A stretch of DNA of 54,767 nt. Source: Tenericutes bacterium ADurb.Bin239 (lineage in GTDB: Bacteria; Bacillota_I; Bacilli_A; RFN20; CAG-826). The position numbers and the translations under genes were made by a program. The notes beneath the pieces are model-generated. The model worked only from the letters and a program-made list of their open reading frames with translations, did not search any database and had not been told where the DNA came from. Positions within the stretch are counted from its first letter, which is position 1. Each line of letters starts with the position of its first letter. Positions 33,329 to 40,987 of the stretch are shown here, one piece after another. Where the stretch lies: contig MWCB01000008.1 in the NCBI GenBank assembly GCA_002069815.1, positions 1 to 54,767 of the forward strand, read 5' to 3'.

Positions 33329-34585
33329 TTATAAAAGAACTCCTACAAGACTAAAGATATCTTTAAATAAAATAACGACTGTTAAGCCAATTAAGAGAAT
33401 CGCCCCAATCATACTAGCAATTTGTTTAAAGCGTGGACTAATTTCTTGCCGGGTAATGGTTTCAACGATAACCACTAGTAAGTGCCAACCATCTAGCGGG
33501 GGAAATGGTAATAAGTTAAAAAGTGCTAAGTTGACACTAATTAAACCCCATAAGAATAAATAAGGTGCTAAACCATGGTTTTGTAATGTTTGTGCCGAAA
33601 TATTAAAAATACCAACTGGTCCACTAATATTTTTAAGACCATCAGTAAATAAAGACTTTAAACCGCGCGCAACAGCAGTAACAGAACGCACAAAGTCACC
33701 GTTAGAGGCAACAAAGGTTTCTTTAAAGTTATTTCGATATTTAAACTTAGTTAAACCAAAACCGATTGATTCAAACTTATAACCAGCAGCGGGTTTTTCT
33801 GGATTTTTTAATTCGGTATTAAAAGTTAGAACTTTTTCAATCCGTTCGGCACTTTCATAAGTCTCACCCCGTAAGAAAGTCGCCGTAAAAGTTAAGACAT
33901 CCGTTTCTTTTAAATCGGTGTAGAAAGAATTTTCATTTGTTAAATCAGTGGCGCCTATTTCAAGTAAGACAATTGCGTCTCCACCAAAAGTTAAATCATC
34001 GAGACTTTTAGGTTGAAATAAAATATAATATTCTGGTTCTGTCGCTTCCGGATCAATTGTTCCTTCGCCAAAATACTGAATATTGTAACCATCAATTTCT
34101 TTTTCTTTAAAATCAATGCGGTCATCCGTACGGATACCTAGGTTATAGATTGCACTATTTTCAACTACTTCAAGACGAATTGATAATCCCGTTTGTGGTA
34201 ATACCCCATTAGCGAATAAGAAAATAGCGTAGCCTAAAACAAGGTTCATAATAATACCGGCCGACATAATTAAGGCCCTTTTGCCGCGATTAATCTTAAG
34301 TAAACTCCGACTCATATCAACTTCTTGGTCTTTAAACTCTTCGGGTAAGGTATCATCTTCCCCTAACATGGCCACAAAGCCACCAAGCGGCAGTGCACGT
34401 AATGAATAATACGTTTCCCCTTTTTTCTTACGGAAAAGTTTTGGTCCAAAACCAATGGCAAATTCAAAAACATAAACTTTAAAAATCTTCGCCGCAATAA
34501 AGTGCCCAAGCTCGTGAATTGTAACTAATACACCGAGCATGACTAAGAATAATAAAATGTTTAATATTGTACTTAAAAAACCCAT
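33329..34585 (-). CDS. rseP: RIP site-2 zinc metalloprotease (RseP/RasP)
   Basis: A 418-residue intramembrane protease that cleaves membrane-embedded substrates such as signal-peptide remnants or anti-sigma factors. The zinc motif HELGH is at residues 24-28 in the first helix. The second active-site motif is NLLPFPPLDG near residue 355. A central extracytoplasmic region (about 130-290) contains a diverged PDZ-like part and is longer than in Bacillus RasP. The start has AAGGAAA upstream. It follows cdsA by 14 bases and precedes polC; dxr and proS, which often sit in this block, are absent. Confidence 0.95.
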   Translation of the reverse strand: MGFLSTILNILLFLVMLGVLVTIHELGHFIAAKIFKVYVFEFAIGFGPKLFRKKKGETYYSLRALPLGGFVAMLGEDDTLPEEFKDQEVDMSRSLLKINRGKRALIMSAGIIMNLVLGYAIFLFANGVLPQTGLSIRLEVVENSAIYNLGIRTDDRIDFKEKEIDGYNIQYFGEGTIDPEATEPEYYILFQPKSLDDLTFGGDAIVLLEIGATDLTNENSFYTDLKETDVLTFTATFLRGETYESAERIEKVLTFNTELKNPEKPAAGYKFESIGFGLTKFKYRNNFKETFVASNGDFVRSVTAVARGLKSLFTDGLKNISGPVGIFNISAQTLQNHGLAPYLFLWGLISVNLALFNLLPFPPLDGWHLLVVIVETITRQEISPRFKQIASMIGAILLIGLTVVILFKDIFSLVGVLL

Positions 34586-34599
34586 AATCTAATTTCCTT

Positions 34600-35652
34600 C
34601 TAGACGAGTATACTCCATCCGTTATTTATTAAGATGATAAGCATAGCAGTCACCATACTTACCATTAAAAGTGAATCAATGCGATCTAAAATACCACCAT
34701 GGCCCACTATAATTGAACCATAATCCTTTACTTCTAAATGCCGCTTTGTCGCGCTAAAAAATAAGTCACCAATATTCGCCGCTAGGGGCATAATCGCCGA
34801 TAACAATAATAAGTAATACCATTCTTTATGTGATAAGAAAGGTAATACTGGGTGACCCGCCCATGCCACAATCATAGCAAATAAGAAACTAAGAAGGACG
34901 GAGAATAACACTCCACCAAAGAATCCTTCCCATGTCTTATTGGGAGAAATACGGGGTACCATCTTATTCTTACCAAAGAGCACACCTACAAAATAAGCAC
35001 CAATATCATTCATAGTTGTACCTAAACTAACATAACAGATAAGAAAGGCACTTGTTATAATCGTCGGATTATAAGTCGTTTCGGGAATATCCGCTATGTA
35101 CTGCGGATATAATCTTAAAAATAAGAAAGCTTGGAAACCAAAGCCAGCGAATAATACTAATAAAAATAAGTAAGCGGCCACACTAAAACTAATGTGGGGA
35201 TCAAAAACAATAAGCACAAATAAACCTATTAGAATCGTTGCAAGTAAAAAACTTGAAACTTGAATTGATTCAAACCCATTTTCAACAACCCATTTTGATA
35301 CATCCCACCACGGATGATTGGCCGCGATATTCGCACTTACATTATTTTTAATAAAAATCCAAAACGTCAGCGCTAATGTCGATATAATTGTTAAAAAATA
35401 TACGTACCAATATCGCTTTGATATTTTCGTGCCGCGCATAATTTCAAAAACAGCAATAATTGAAACAAAAAAGACAAGCGCTAAAAAGTACCAACCACCC
35501 AAAAAAAGAGCAGGGACCGCAATTATCGCTAGCACAATTGAAGTAATGGTTCGCGTTTTCATTGACTTCTTCGTTGCTTCTGAAATTTCATTTAACGATA
35601 TTTTAATGGTTGAAGTTCGTTTGGTTTTTGGTTTAACTTCGTTATTTTCCAT
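34600..35652 (-). CDS. cdsA: Phosphatidate cytidylyltransferase
   Basis: A 350-residue membrane enzyme making CDP-diacylglycerol from CTP and phosphatidate, the entry point to phospholipids. I start it at 35652 (MENNEV), since GGAGG lies 8 bases upstream and this ATG is 1 base after the uppS stop; an in-frame start 36 bases earlier lies inside uppS. About eight membrane helices are visible. The conserved ISPNKTWEGFFGG block and the CdsA signature KDYGSIIVGHGGILDRIDS near the C-terminus are intact. A polar N-terminal extension of about 35 residues is longer than usual. Confidence 0.95.
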   Translation of the reverse strand: MENNEVKPKTKRTSTIKISLNEISEATKKSMKTRTITSIVLAIIAVPALFLGGWYFLALVFFVSIIAVFEIMRGTKISKRYWYVYFLTIISTLALTFWIFIKNNVSANIAANHPWWDVSKWVVENGFESIQVSSFLLATILIGLFVLIVFDPHISFSVAAYLFLLVLFAGFGFQAFLFLRLYPQYIADIPETTYNPTIITSAFLICYVSLGTTMNDIGAYFVGVLFGKNKMVPRISPNKTWEGFFGGVLFSVLLSFLFAMIVAWAGHPVLPFLSHKEWYYLLLLSAIMPLAANIGDLFFSATKRHLEVKDYGSIIVGHGGILDRIDSLLMVSMVTAMLIILINNGWSILV

Positions 35653-35653
35653 C

Positions 35654-36373
35654 CTATAATCCTCCAAACCTCCGTGTCCTTTTTGCATATTCTTCTAAAT
35701 CTCGAACGAGACATTTTTCATCGTAATCAGGCCAGTATGTGGGGGTAAATATAAATTCAGCGTACGCTAGTTGCCATAACATATAGTTACTTAGACGCAT
35801 TTCACCACTAGTGCGTACTAATAAATCAACCGGTGGTAATCCTTTAGTGTCAAGATAATCTTCAAATTGTTCAACTGTTAAATCCTCAATATTAGCGCTC
35901 TTATCAGCGTTAAGTCTTTTAATAGCGCGAACAATTTCATCTTTGCCACCATAATTTATACAAATGTTAAGAATTGTACCCGTATTATTTTTTGACTCTT
36001 CTTTAGCGTAATTAATCGCTTCTTGGGTCGAGACTGGTAATCTAGACAAATCCCCTGAAGTCATTATCTTAATATTATGTTTTTGCACTTTTTTTAAAAC
36101 ACTATGTAATCTCTTTTCAAGAGTTCGAAATAAGAAGTCAACTTCCTTTTTAGGACGGGACCAGTTTTCCGTGGAAAAAGCGTAGACACTCATAACGGGA
36201 ATATTACGTTTACTGACAGCAATGCCAACATCAAAAAGACTTGCAAAACCTTTTTCATGGCCATAGGTTCTTGGTTTCTTTCGGGCTTTAGCCCATCTAC
36301 CATTACCATCAAGGATAAAAGCAATATGTTTTATGCCATAATTTTCCAAACTTAAAACACTATTCTTTTCCAT
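35654..36373 (-). CDS. uppS: Undecaprenyl diphosphate synthase (cis-prenyltransferase)
   Basis: A 239-residue soluble enzyme condensing isopentenyl diphosphate onto farnesyl diphosphate to give the C55 carrier lipid. Motifs are FILDGNGRWAKAR (catalytic Asp22), YAFSTENWSRP, and LLVRTSGEMRLSNYMLWQ, followed by YAEFIFTPTYWPD. Presence of the carrier lipid pathway implies some cell-surface polymer, even if a peptidoglycan wall is uncertain. No ribosome binding site precedes the ATG; TATAAT lies 7 bases upstream, so uppS seems to start its own leaderless transcript after the frr terminator, running on into cdsA-rseP-polC. Confidence 0.96.
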   Translation of the reverse strand: MEKNSVLSLENYGIKHIAFILDGNGRWAKARKKPRTYGHEKGFASLFDVGIAVSKRNIPVMSVYAFSTENWSRPKKEVDFLFRTLEKRLHSVLKKVQKHNIKIMTSGDLSRLPVSTQEAINYAKEESKNNTGTILNICINYGGKDEIVRAIKRLNADKSANIEDLTVEQFEDYLDTKGLPPVDLLVRTSGEMRLSNYMLWQLAYAEFIFTPTYWPDYDEKCLVRDLEEYAKRTRRFGGL

Positions 36374-36380
36374 ACTTTAA

Positions 36381-36432
36381 ATTATACATTAAGAATAAGT
36401 AATTTCATAAAATAACATTTGGTCAAATGTTA
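36381..36432 (-). promoter_or_regulatory. uppS promoter region with upstream palindrome
   Basis: The -10 box TATAAT occupies 36381-36386 on the minus strand, 7 bases before the uppS ATG. Upstream, TAACATTTG (36413-36421) and CAAATGTTA (36424-36432) form a 9-bp inverted repeat with a 2-base centre, too short for a hairpin loop and so more like a protein-binding site. Confidence 0.55.
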
Positions 36433-36435
36433 AAA

Positions 36436-36461
36436 AATAAAAAAGCCTCGGTAAAGGCTTT
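36436..36461 (-). terminator. Terminator after frr
   Basis: AAAGCC (36442-36447) and GGCTTT (36456-36461) pair. On the minus strand a T-rich tract follows (TTTTTTATTTTTT). Confidence 0.8.
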
Positions 36462-36482
36462 CTTCAAAGTTATTAAAATGAA

Positions 36483-37028
36483 TTAAACAGTTAAGATCTC
36501 TTCTTCTTTTTCTTTAAGTAAATCATCCGCTTTTTTTACAAATTCGTCAGTTACTTTTTGCACTAATTCTTCCGCTCTTTTGCTCATATCTTCACTTAAA
36601 TCTTTATCCGCCTTAATCCCTGAATTAGCGTCGCGACGGATATTTCGAATAGCGATTTTAGCTTCTTCGGTAAATCGTTTTGCTTGTTTAACTAAATCGC
36701 GCCGCCTCTCTTCGGTAAGAGGGGGTAAAATTAAACGAATTGTATCCCCATCATTAATTGGGTTAATCCCTAAGGTTGAAGCGTTAATGGCTGCTAAGAT
36801 GGAACGCATATCCCCTTTGTCATAAGGTTTGATTAATAGTTGCCGCGGTTCTGGGATACTAATTGAACTAATTTGATTAATAGGCATTTTTTCACCATAA
36901 TAATCACATTCAATTCGATCTAAAAGCGCAGCGCTAGCCCGTCCCGTTCGCAGGGTTGCAAATTCACTTTTCAAATTTAAAATTGTTTTTTCCATTCGCT
37001 CTTCGGCGATAAGTGCATATTCATCCAT
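36483..37028 (-). CDS. frr: Ribosome recycling factor
   Basis: A 181-residue cytoplasmic protein that, with EF-G, splits ribosomes after termination. The sequence has the RRF pattern: LRTGRASAALLDRI (about 28-41), GEKMPINQISSISIPEPRQL, and the helical C-terminus RRDLVKQAKRFTEEAKIAIR. Length is standard. GAGGT lies 8 bases upstream of the ATG, which follows the pyrH stop by 4 bases. The start of frr in the tsf-pyrH-frr order matches Firmicutes. Confidence 0.97.
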   Translation of the reverse strand: MDEYALIAEERMEKTILNLKSEFATLRTGRASAALLDRIECDYYGEKMPINQISSISIPEPRQLLIKPYDKGDMRSILAAINASTLGINPINDGDTIRLILPPLTEERRRDLVKQAKRFTEEAKIAIRNIRRDANSGIKADKDLSEDMSKRAEELVQKVTDEFVKKADDLLKEKEEEILTV

Positions 37029-37032
37029 ATTT

Positions 37033-37752
37033 TTACCTCTTCGTTATAATTGTACCAATTTCTATGTGTTCTTCAAGTGGTCCAAAGTTTAAAACTTCGT
37101 CCATCCCAATAACAAAAGTCGTAATATTTGTCTTTTTTAATATTTCTAACGCACTTAAATCCATAGCTTCAATTTTAATATCGATTAGATCTTGATAACT
37201 TGCTTCGGTAATTTTTTGGGCATCCTTATGTTTACGTGGATCTTTAGTGTAAAGCGCATCGACACCATCTTTAACAAAGATAATTAAATCAGCGTCAATA
37301 TCAATAGCGCGGAGGGCCGCACCAGTATCAGTGGTGAAAAAAGGTTTCCCTGTTCCCCCACCAAAAATAACAATTTCGCCTTGATCAAGATGTTTTTTTG
37401 CTAGTTCTGGACTTGTTTTTTCCGCTAAGCCTTCTACTGCAAAAGAGTTTAAGACCACCGCTGGTAAATCATTTTGTACAAAGTAATCTTTAAGCGCTAA
37501 GGAGTTTAAAAAAGTAGCGGTCATCCCCATATAATCAGCCGCAGCGGGATCTAAACCTAATACTTGAGCATTCTTCCCCCGCCAAATATTCCCCGCACCA
37601 ATAACGATACCAATATCCCATTTTTGATGATGGCGGAATGACTTAACAAAATTTAAAATGGCAGCTAAAACTTTTGGATCATAAATCCCGTGTTCTTTCC
37701 TTCCGGCGAGTGCTTCACCACTTAATTTTAAGAGTACGCGTTTATATCTCAT
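37033..37752 (-). CDS. pyrH: Uridylate kinase
   Basis: A 239-residue hexameric UMP kinase making UDP from UMP and ATP. Motifs are LLKLSGEAL at the N-terminus, GIVIGAGNIWRGK, and TDTGAALRAIDIDADLI followed by KDGVDALYTKDP. I start it at 37752 (MRYKR), where GGAGG is 7 bases upstream; an in-frame start 21 bases earlier would overlap the ribosome binding site. The upstream attenuator-like hairpin between tsf and pyrH places its T-run directly against this ribosome binding site. Confidence 0.97.
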   Translation of the reverse strand: MRYKRVLLKLSGEALAGRKEHGIYDPKVLAAILNFVKSFRHHQKWDIGIVIGAGNIWRGKNAQVLGLDPAAADYMGMTATFLNSLALKDYFVQNDLPAVVLNSFAVEGLAEKTSPELAKKHLDQGEIVIFGGGTGKPFFTTDTGAALRAIDIDADLIIFVKDGVDALYTKDPRKHKDAQKITEASYQDLIDIKIEAMDLSALEILKKTNITTFVIGMDEVLNFGPLEEHIEIGTIITKR

Positions 37753-37763
37753 GGTTTTCCTCC

Positions 37764-37786
37764 AAAAAAACACCCGAAGGTGTTTT
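37764..37786 (-). terminator. UUCG-tetraloop terminator between tsf and pyrH
   Basis: On the minus strand AAAACACC-TTCG-GGTGTTTT forms an 8-bp stem with a UUCG tetraloop and is followed by three more T, then GGAGG of pyrH. It should end most rpsB-tsf transcripts while letting some read through. Confidence 0.8.
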
Positions 37787-37800
37787 CTTTTATTTCGTTT

Positions 37801-38661
37801 TTATTTTATTTGGCCATAGACTTCAGCGGCGAAGTCTTCTTGACGTTTTTCAATACCTTCACCAACTTGATAACGGACAAAACGTAATACTTTGTTGTCA
37901 AGGTCTTTTAAAGCTTGACCGACTTTCTTTGTGTCATCCATTAAGTACGTTTGTTCTGCTAATACTAAATCACTGAAATATTTTCGAACACGGCCTTCAA
38001 CAATGTTTTTAAGCATTTTTTCTGGTTTATCAGCGAGTTTTGGATCATTTTTCGTAACTTCAAGTTGAATATGTCTTTCGTGTTCATAGTCAGCTTCAGT
38101 AATATCATCAGTGGTAATATAACTTGGACTATTCGCGGCCACATGCATCGTTAAGCCATGCGCTAATTCTTCATTCTTTTTGTCTAAGAGAACAAGGGTT
38201 GCAATTTTTCCACCCATATGGATATAAGTGGCTCCCCGATCTTCAACTTTTACGAGTTCAAAGCGACGGAATGATAATTTTTCACCAATCTTAACCGTGG
38301 CTTCCACTAATAATGGGTTAATGATGGCGTCCGCTGCTTCTTTAGTTTTTGGTTTATGTTTAAGTAATAAATCAAGAACTGTATTTACTAAGGCTCTAAA
38401 ATCATCGCCACGACTGACAAAGTCAGTTTCACAGTTAACTTCAACAATAACAGCAAGACCATCTTTTATTTTAGCTAACGCTAATCCTTCAGCAGCAATC
38501 CGTCCTGATTTCTTTGCGGCAGTAGTGATACCTTGTTCACGGAGCCAGTCTTTGGCTTTATCTACATCTTCACCGTTTTCAACGAGGGCCTTTTTACAGT
38601 CCATCATCCCAGCGCCAGTAAGTTCACGCAATTCTTTAATTTTATCGATTAAACTTGCCAT
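37801..38661 (-). CDS. tsf: Elongation factor Ts
   Basis: A 286-residue guanine nucleotide exchange factor for EF-Tu. The N-terminal UBA-like domain (LRELTGAGMMDCKKAL, about 11-26) is followed by the core with EVNCETDFVSRGDDFR (about 73-88) and a C-terminal helical segment. The ATG overlaps the last base of the rpsB stop codon, and its ribosome binding site AAGGAG lies inside the rpsB end, so translation is probably coupled to S2. Confidence 0.97.
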   Translation of the reverse strand: MASLIDKIKELRELTGAGMMDCKKALVENGEDVDKAKDWLREQGITTAAKKSGRIAAEGLALAKIKDGLAVIVEVNCETDFVSRGDDFRALVNTVLDLLLKHKPKTKEAADAIINPLLVEATVKIGEKLSFRRFELVKVEDRGATYIHMGGKIATLVLLDKKNEELAHGLTMHVAANSPSYITTDDITEADYEHERHIQLEVTKNDPKLADKPEKMLKNIVEGRVRKYFSDLVLAEQTYLMDDTKKVGQALKDLDNKVLRFVRYQVGEGIEKRQEDFAAEVYGQIK

Positions 38662-39917
38662 TATTTATCTCCTTCCTTTTCGGCTTTTGGTTCTTCAACT
38701 TTAGCTTCTTCCTTAGCTTCTGTTTTAGGAGTAGCCTCCTTTTTTACTTCTTTTTTTACTTCTTTTTTCGGTTCGGCTTTTTTAGCTGGTTCTTTTTCGA
38801 CCTTTTCTTTCGGTTCGTCTTTTTTAGCTTCAGCCTTTGGTTTTTCAACCTTGGCTTTCTCTTCTTTTACCTTTGGCGCTTTTTCTTCTTTTGGCTCTTC
38901 AGTTTGAACCTTTTCTTCTTTTTTAACCTTGGCTTTGGGCGCTGGTTTTTCTTCGGCTATTTCTTCAACGACTTCTTCGTCTTCTTTAACTTCCGCTTTG
39001 CGAGCTCGGGTTGGTTTATCACTATGTTGGGTACGCGTTTTACGTACTGGACGACGTTCTTCACCATCACCACGACGTGGCCGTGGCTCATTATGTTTTA
39101 AGGCTTCTTCTAAGGTTTCTGTTTCAGGTTCTAAGTCACGAGTATAAGCTAAAACCGGGATACCACCTTTTGCTTCAACAATAGCATCAGCGAATAAAGT
39201 AAGCATTAATTGCACGGTTTTAGTAGCGTCATCGTTACTTGGAATAACGTAATCAACGACATCAGGATCACAGTTAGTGTCAACAAGAGCAAACACTGGA
39301 ATATTTAAATTGCGCGCTTCTCTAATCGCATTAGCTTCATCAATTGTGCTAACGACAAAGACCGCTTCTGGTACTTTACGCATTTCTTTAATGCCTTCAA
39401 AGTTATCATTTAAACGACGCATTTCTTTCCGAATTAAGATTGCTTCTTTTTTCGGTAAGCGATCAAAAGCACCTTCGGCTTCTTGCATTTCTAAATCACG
39501 TAAATATTTTACGCGGGTCGAAATGGTTCGAAAGTTAGTTAAGGTACCGCCTAGCCAGCGATTATTCATATAAAATGAACCACTGCGTTCGGCTTCATTT
39601 TTAACGTGTTCGGCATGTTGTTTACGGGTGCCGACGAATAAGACTTTACCGCCCCGGGTAACAATTTCACGTAGGGCAGCGTAGGCTTCTTCGATTTTGA
39701 CAATTGTCTTTTCTAAGTCAATGATATGGACATTGTTCCTCGCACCATAAATATATGGCTTCATTTTTGGATTCCATAATTTGGTTTGATGACCAAAGTG
39801 GGCTCCAGCTTCAAGTAATTTTTTCATGGTGATGACTGGTAGATTTTCATCTGGTAAGACATCTTCCATGGTCGGCATTACTTCCTCCTCGGTTAATACG
39901 ACTTTTTCTTCACTCAT
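38661..39917 (-). CDS. rpsB: Ribosomal protein S2 with long Lys/Glu/Pro C-terminal tail
   Basis: A 418-residue S2, against about 240-260 usual for the family. The core (about 28-270) is typical: MKKLLEAGAHFGHQTKLWNP, RWLGGTLTNFRTI, and FALVDTNCDPDVVDYVIPSNDDA. It is preceded by an acidic extension of about 27 residues. It is followed by a 138-residue tail (about 281-418) of repeated Lys, Glu, Ala, Pro and Val units such as KVEKPKAE, probably disordered. I start it at 39917 (MSEEK): AGGAGG is 7 bases upstream, while longer in-frame readings run into the structured leader. It heads rpsB-tsf. Confidence 0.95.
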   Translation of the reverse strand: MSEEKVVLTEEEVMPTMEDVLPDENLPVITMKKLLEAGAHFGHQTKLWNPKMKPYIYGARNNVHIIDLEKTIVKIEEAYAALREIVTRGGKVLFVGTRKQHAEHVKNEAERSGSFYMNNRWLGGTLTNFRTISTRVKYLRDLEMQEAEGAFDRLPKKEAILIRKEMRRLNDNFEGIKEMRKVPEAVFVVSTIDEANAIREARNLNIPVFALVDTNCDPDVVDYVIPSNDDATKTVQLMLTLFADAIVEAKGGIPVLAYTRDLEPETETLEEALKHNEPRPRRGDGEERRPVRKTRTQHSDKPTRARKAEVKEDEEVVEEIAEEKPAPKAKVKKEEKVQTEEPKEEKAPKVKEEKAKVEKPKAEAKKDEPKEKVEKEPAKKAEPKKEVKKEVKKEATPKTEAKEEAKVEEPKAEKEGDK

Positions 39918-40061
39918 TAGTGAACCTCCTTTTGTTATTTCCTCCACATCTTCGGACCTCATCCCTACACAAGTAGAACCGGACGAGGAATTCAATGTGT
40001 GCGTATTAGCCCTTTATAAAAGAGCCATTAGTATATTACCATAGGTAAAAGGTTTAGGCAA
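39918..40061 (-). promoter_or_regulatory. rpsB promoter and structured mRNA leader
   Basis: On the minus strand -35 TTGCCT (40056-40061), a 17-base spacer and -10 TAATAT (40033-40038) set a start near 40026. The leader contains a nested hairpin in which three stems fit inside one another: CACAT 39945-39949 with ATGTG 39995-39999; CCTCATC 39957-39963 with GACGAGG 39982-39988 (one wobble pair); and CTAC 39965-39968 with GTAG 39973-39976. It lies just upstream of the ribosome binding site, as expected for autogenous control by a ribosomal protein. I cannot match it to a named family by eye. Confidence 0.65.
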
Positions 40062-40126
40062 CTAGTTGTCTTTCTTTTACGCCTTGAAAAGGCGACATTA
40101 TTATCAAAGACAAATATTCAACCTTT

Positions 40127-40966
40127 TTAACGTTTGAAAAGTTCAAACATTTCTTTAAGTTTATTTTGCTGGGCCGCGGTTGCCACTGTACAAACATCAT
40201 GGAAAAATCCAGTCGGCTCTTTTTCGATTAATGCTTTAGCCGCCGCGTAGCCATCATATGACATATAGGTATAGTAATTTATTTTATCAATGCCAGCTTT
40301 AACGACATTTTGGTAATCATCTTTGCTCAGTCCACTTCCACCATGCATCACTAAATAAATATCACTGACTTTTCGAATGTTTTCAATAACATCAATCGAT
40401 AGCACAGGTTTAGCTTTATAGATGCCATGGGCCGTCCCAAAAGCGATGGCAAGCGCATCACAACCAGTTCTTTTTACGAAGTCAGGCACTAATTTGGGGT
40501 CAGTATATAAAAGTCGTGGATCACCTGTTACCACTCCACCTGATTCGCGGTTGGGTAAACTTCCTAATTCGGCTTCAACACTAACGTTATGCTTATGCGC
40601 ATATTCGACAACCTTCTTCGTAATTTTAATGTTTTCTTCATAAGGCTGTGCGGAAGCATCAATCATCACACCCGTAAACCCTAACTTAATTGCTTTTACA
40701 CATGATTCATATGATTCGCCGTGGTCAAAATGAACACACACGGGAACTTTAGCTTTTTTAGCAAACATCAGCATAATTGGTCCAATTACTTCAATACTTA
40801 GAACACTTTCATGCAATTCAGCATGCGAAAGAATCAGCGGGATATTTTGCCTTTCAGCTTCATTAATAGCGGCAATAATTGATTCTAAGTTCGGAGTGTT
40901 AATGGCCGGAACCGCGACCCCTCTTTTTCTTCCTTCAGCTAAAACTTCTTGTAAATTAACTAGCAT
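40127..40966 (-). CDS. Class II ketose-(bis)phosphate aldolase, FbaA/GatY/KbaY type
   Basis: A 279-residue zinc aldolase. Motifs are HFDHGESYESC (about 82-92), AIAFGTAHGIYK and LVMHGGSGLSKDD. At 279 residues it is shorter than the glycolytic paralogue at 22469-23404 and closer to the tagatose-bisphosphate group. It is last in an operon kinase-isomerase-aldolase (43867 to 40127), so it probably cleaves a phosphorylated ketose made by those two enzymes. Substrate not determinable. AAAGGA is upstream at a wide spacing (about 14 bases). Behind the gene, 40067-40126 holds a hairpin (CGCCTT/AAGGCG) without a clear T-run. Confidence 0.88.
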   Translation of the reverse strand: MLVNLQEVLAEGRKRGVAVPAINTPNLESIIAAINEAERQNIPLILSHAELHESVLSIEVIGPIMLMFAKKAKVPVCVHFDHGESYESCVKAIKLGFTGVMIDASAQPYEENIKITKKVVEYAHKHNVSVEAELGSLPNRESGGVVTGDPRLLYTDPKLVPDFVKRTGCDALAIAFGTAHGIYKAKPVLSIDVIENIRKVSDIYLVMHGGSGLSKDDYQNVVKAGIDKINYYTYMSYDGYAAAKALIEKEPTGFFHDVCTVATAAQQNKLKEMFELFKR

Positions 40967-40987
40967 AATTAAATTCGCTTTTCCTTT

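Noticed and set aside
39917..39995. Longer S2 start at 39995
   Set aside because: That reading runs through the structured leader and lacks a ribosome binding site; the ATG at 39917 has AGGAGG at proper spacing.
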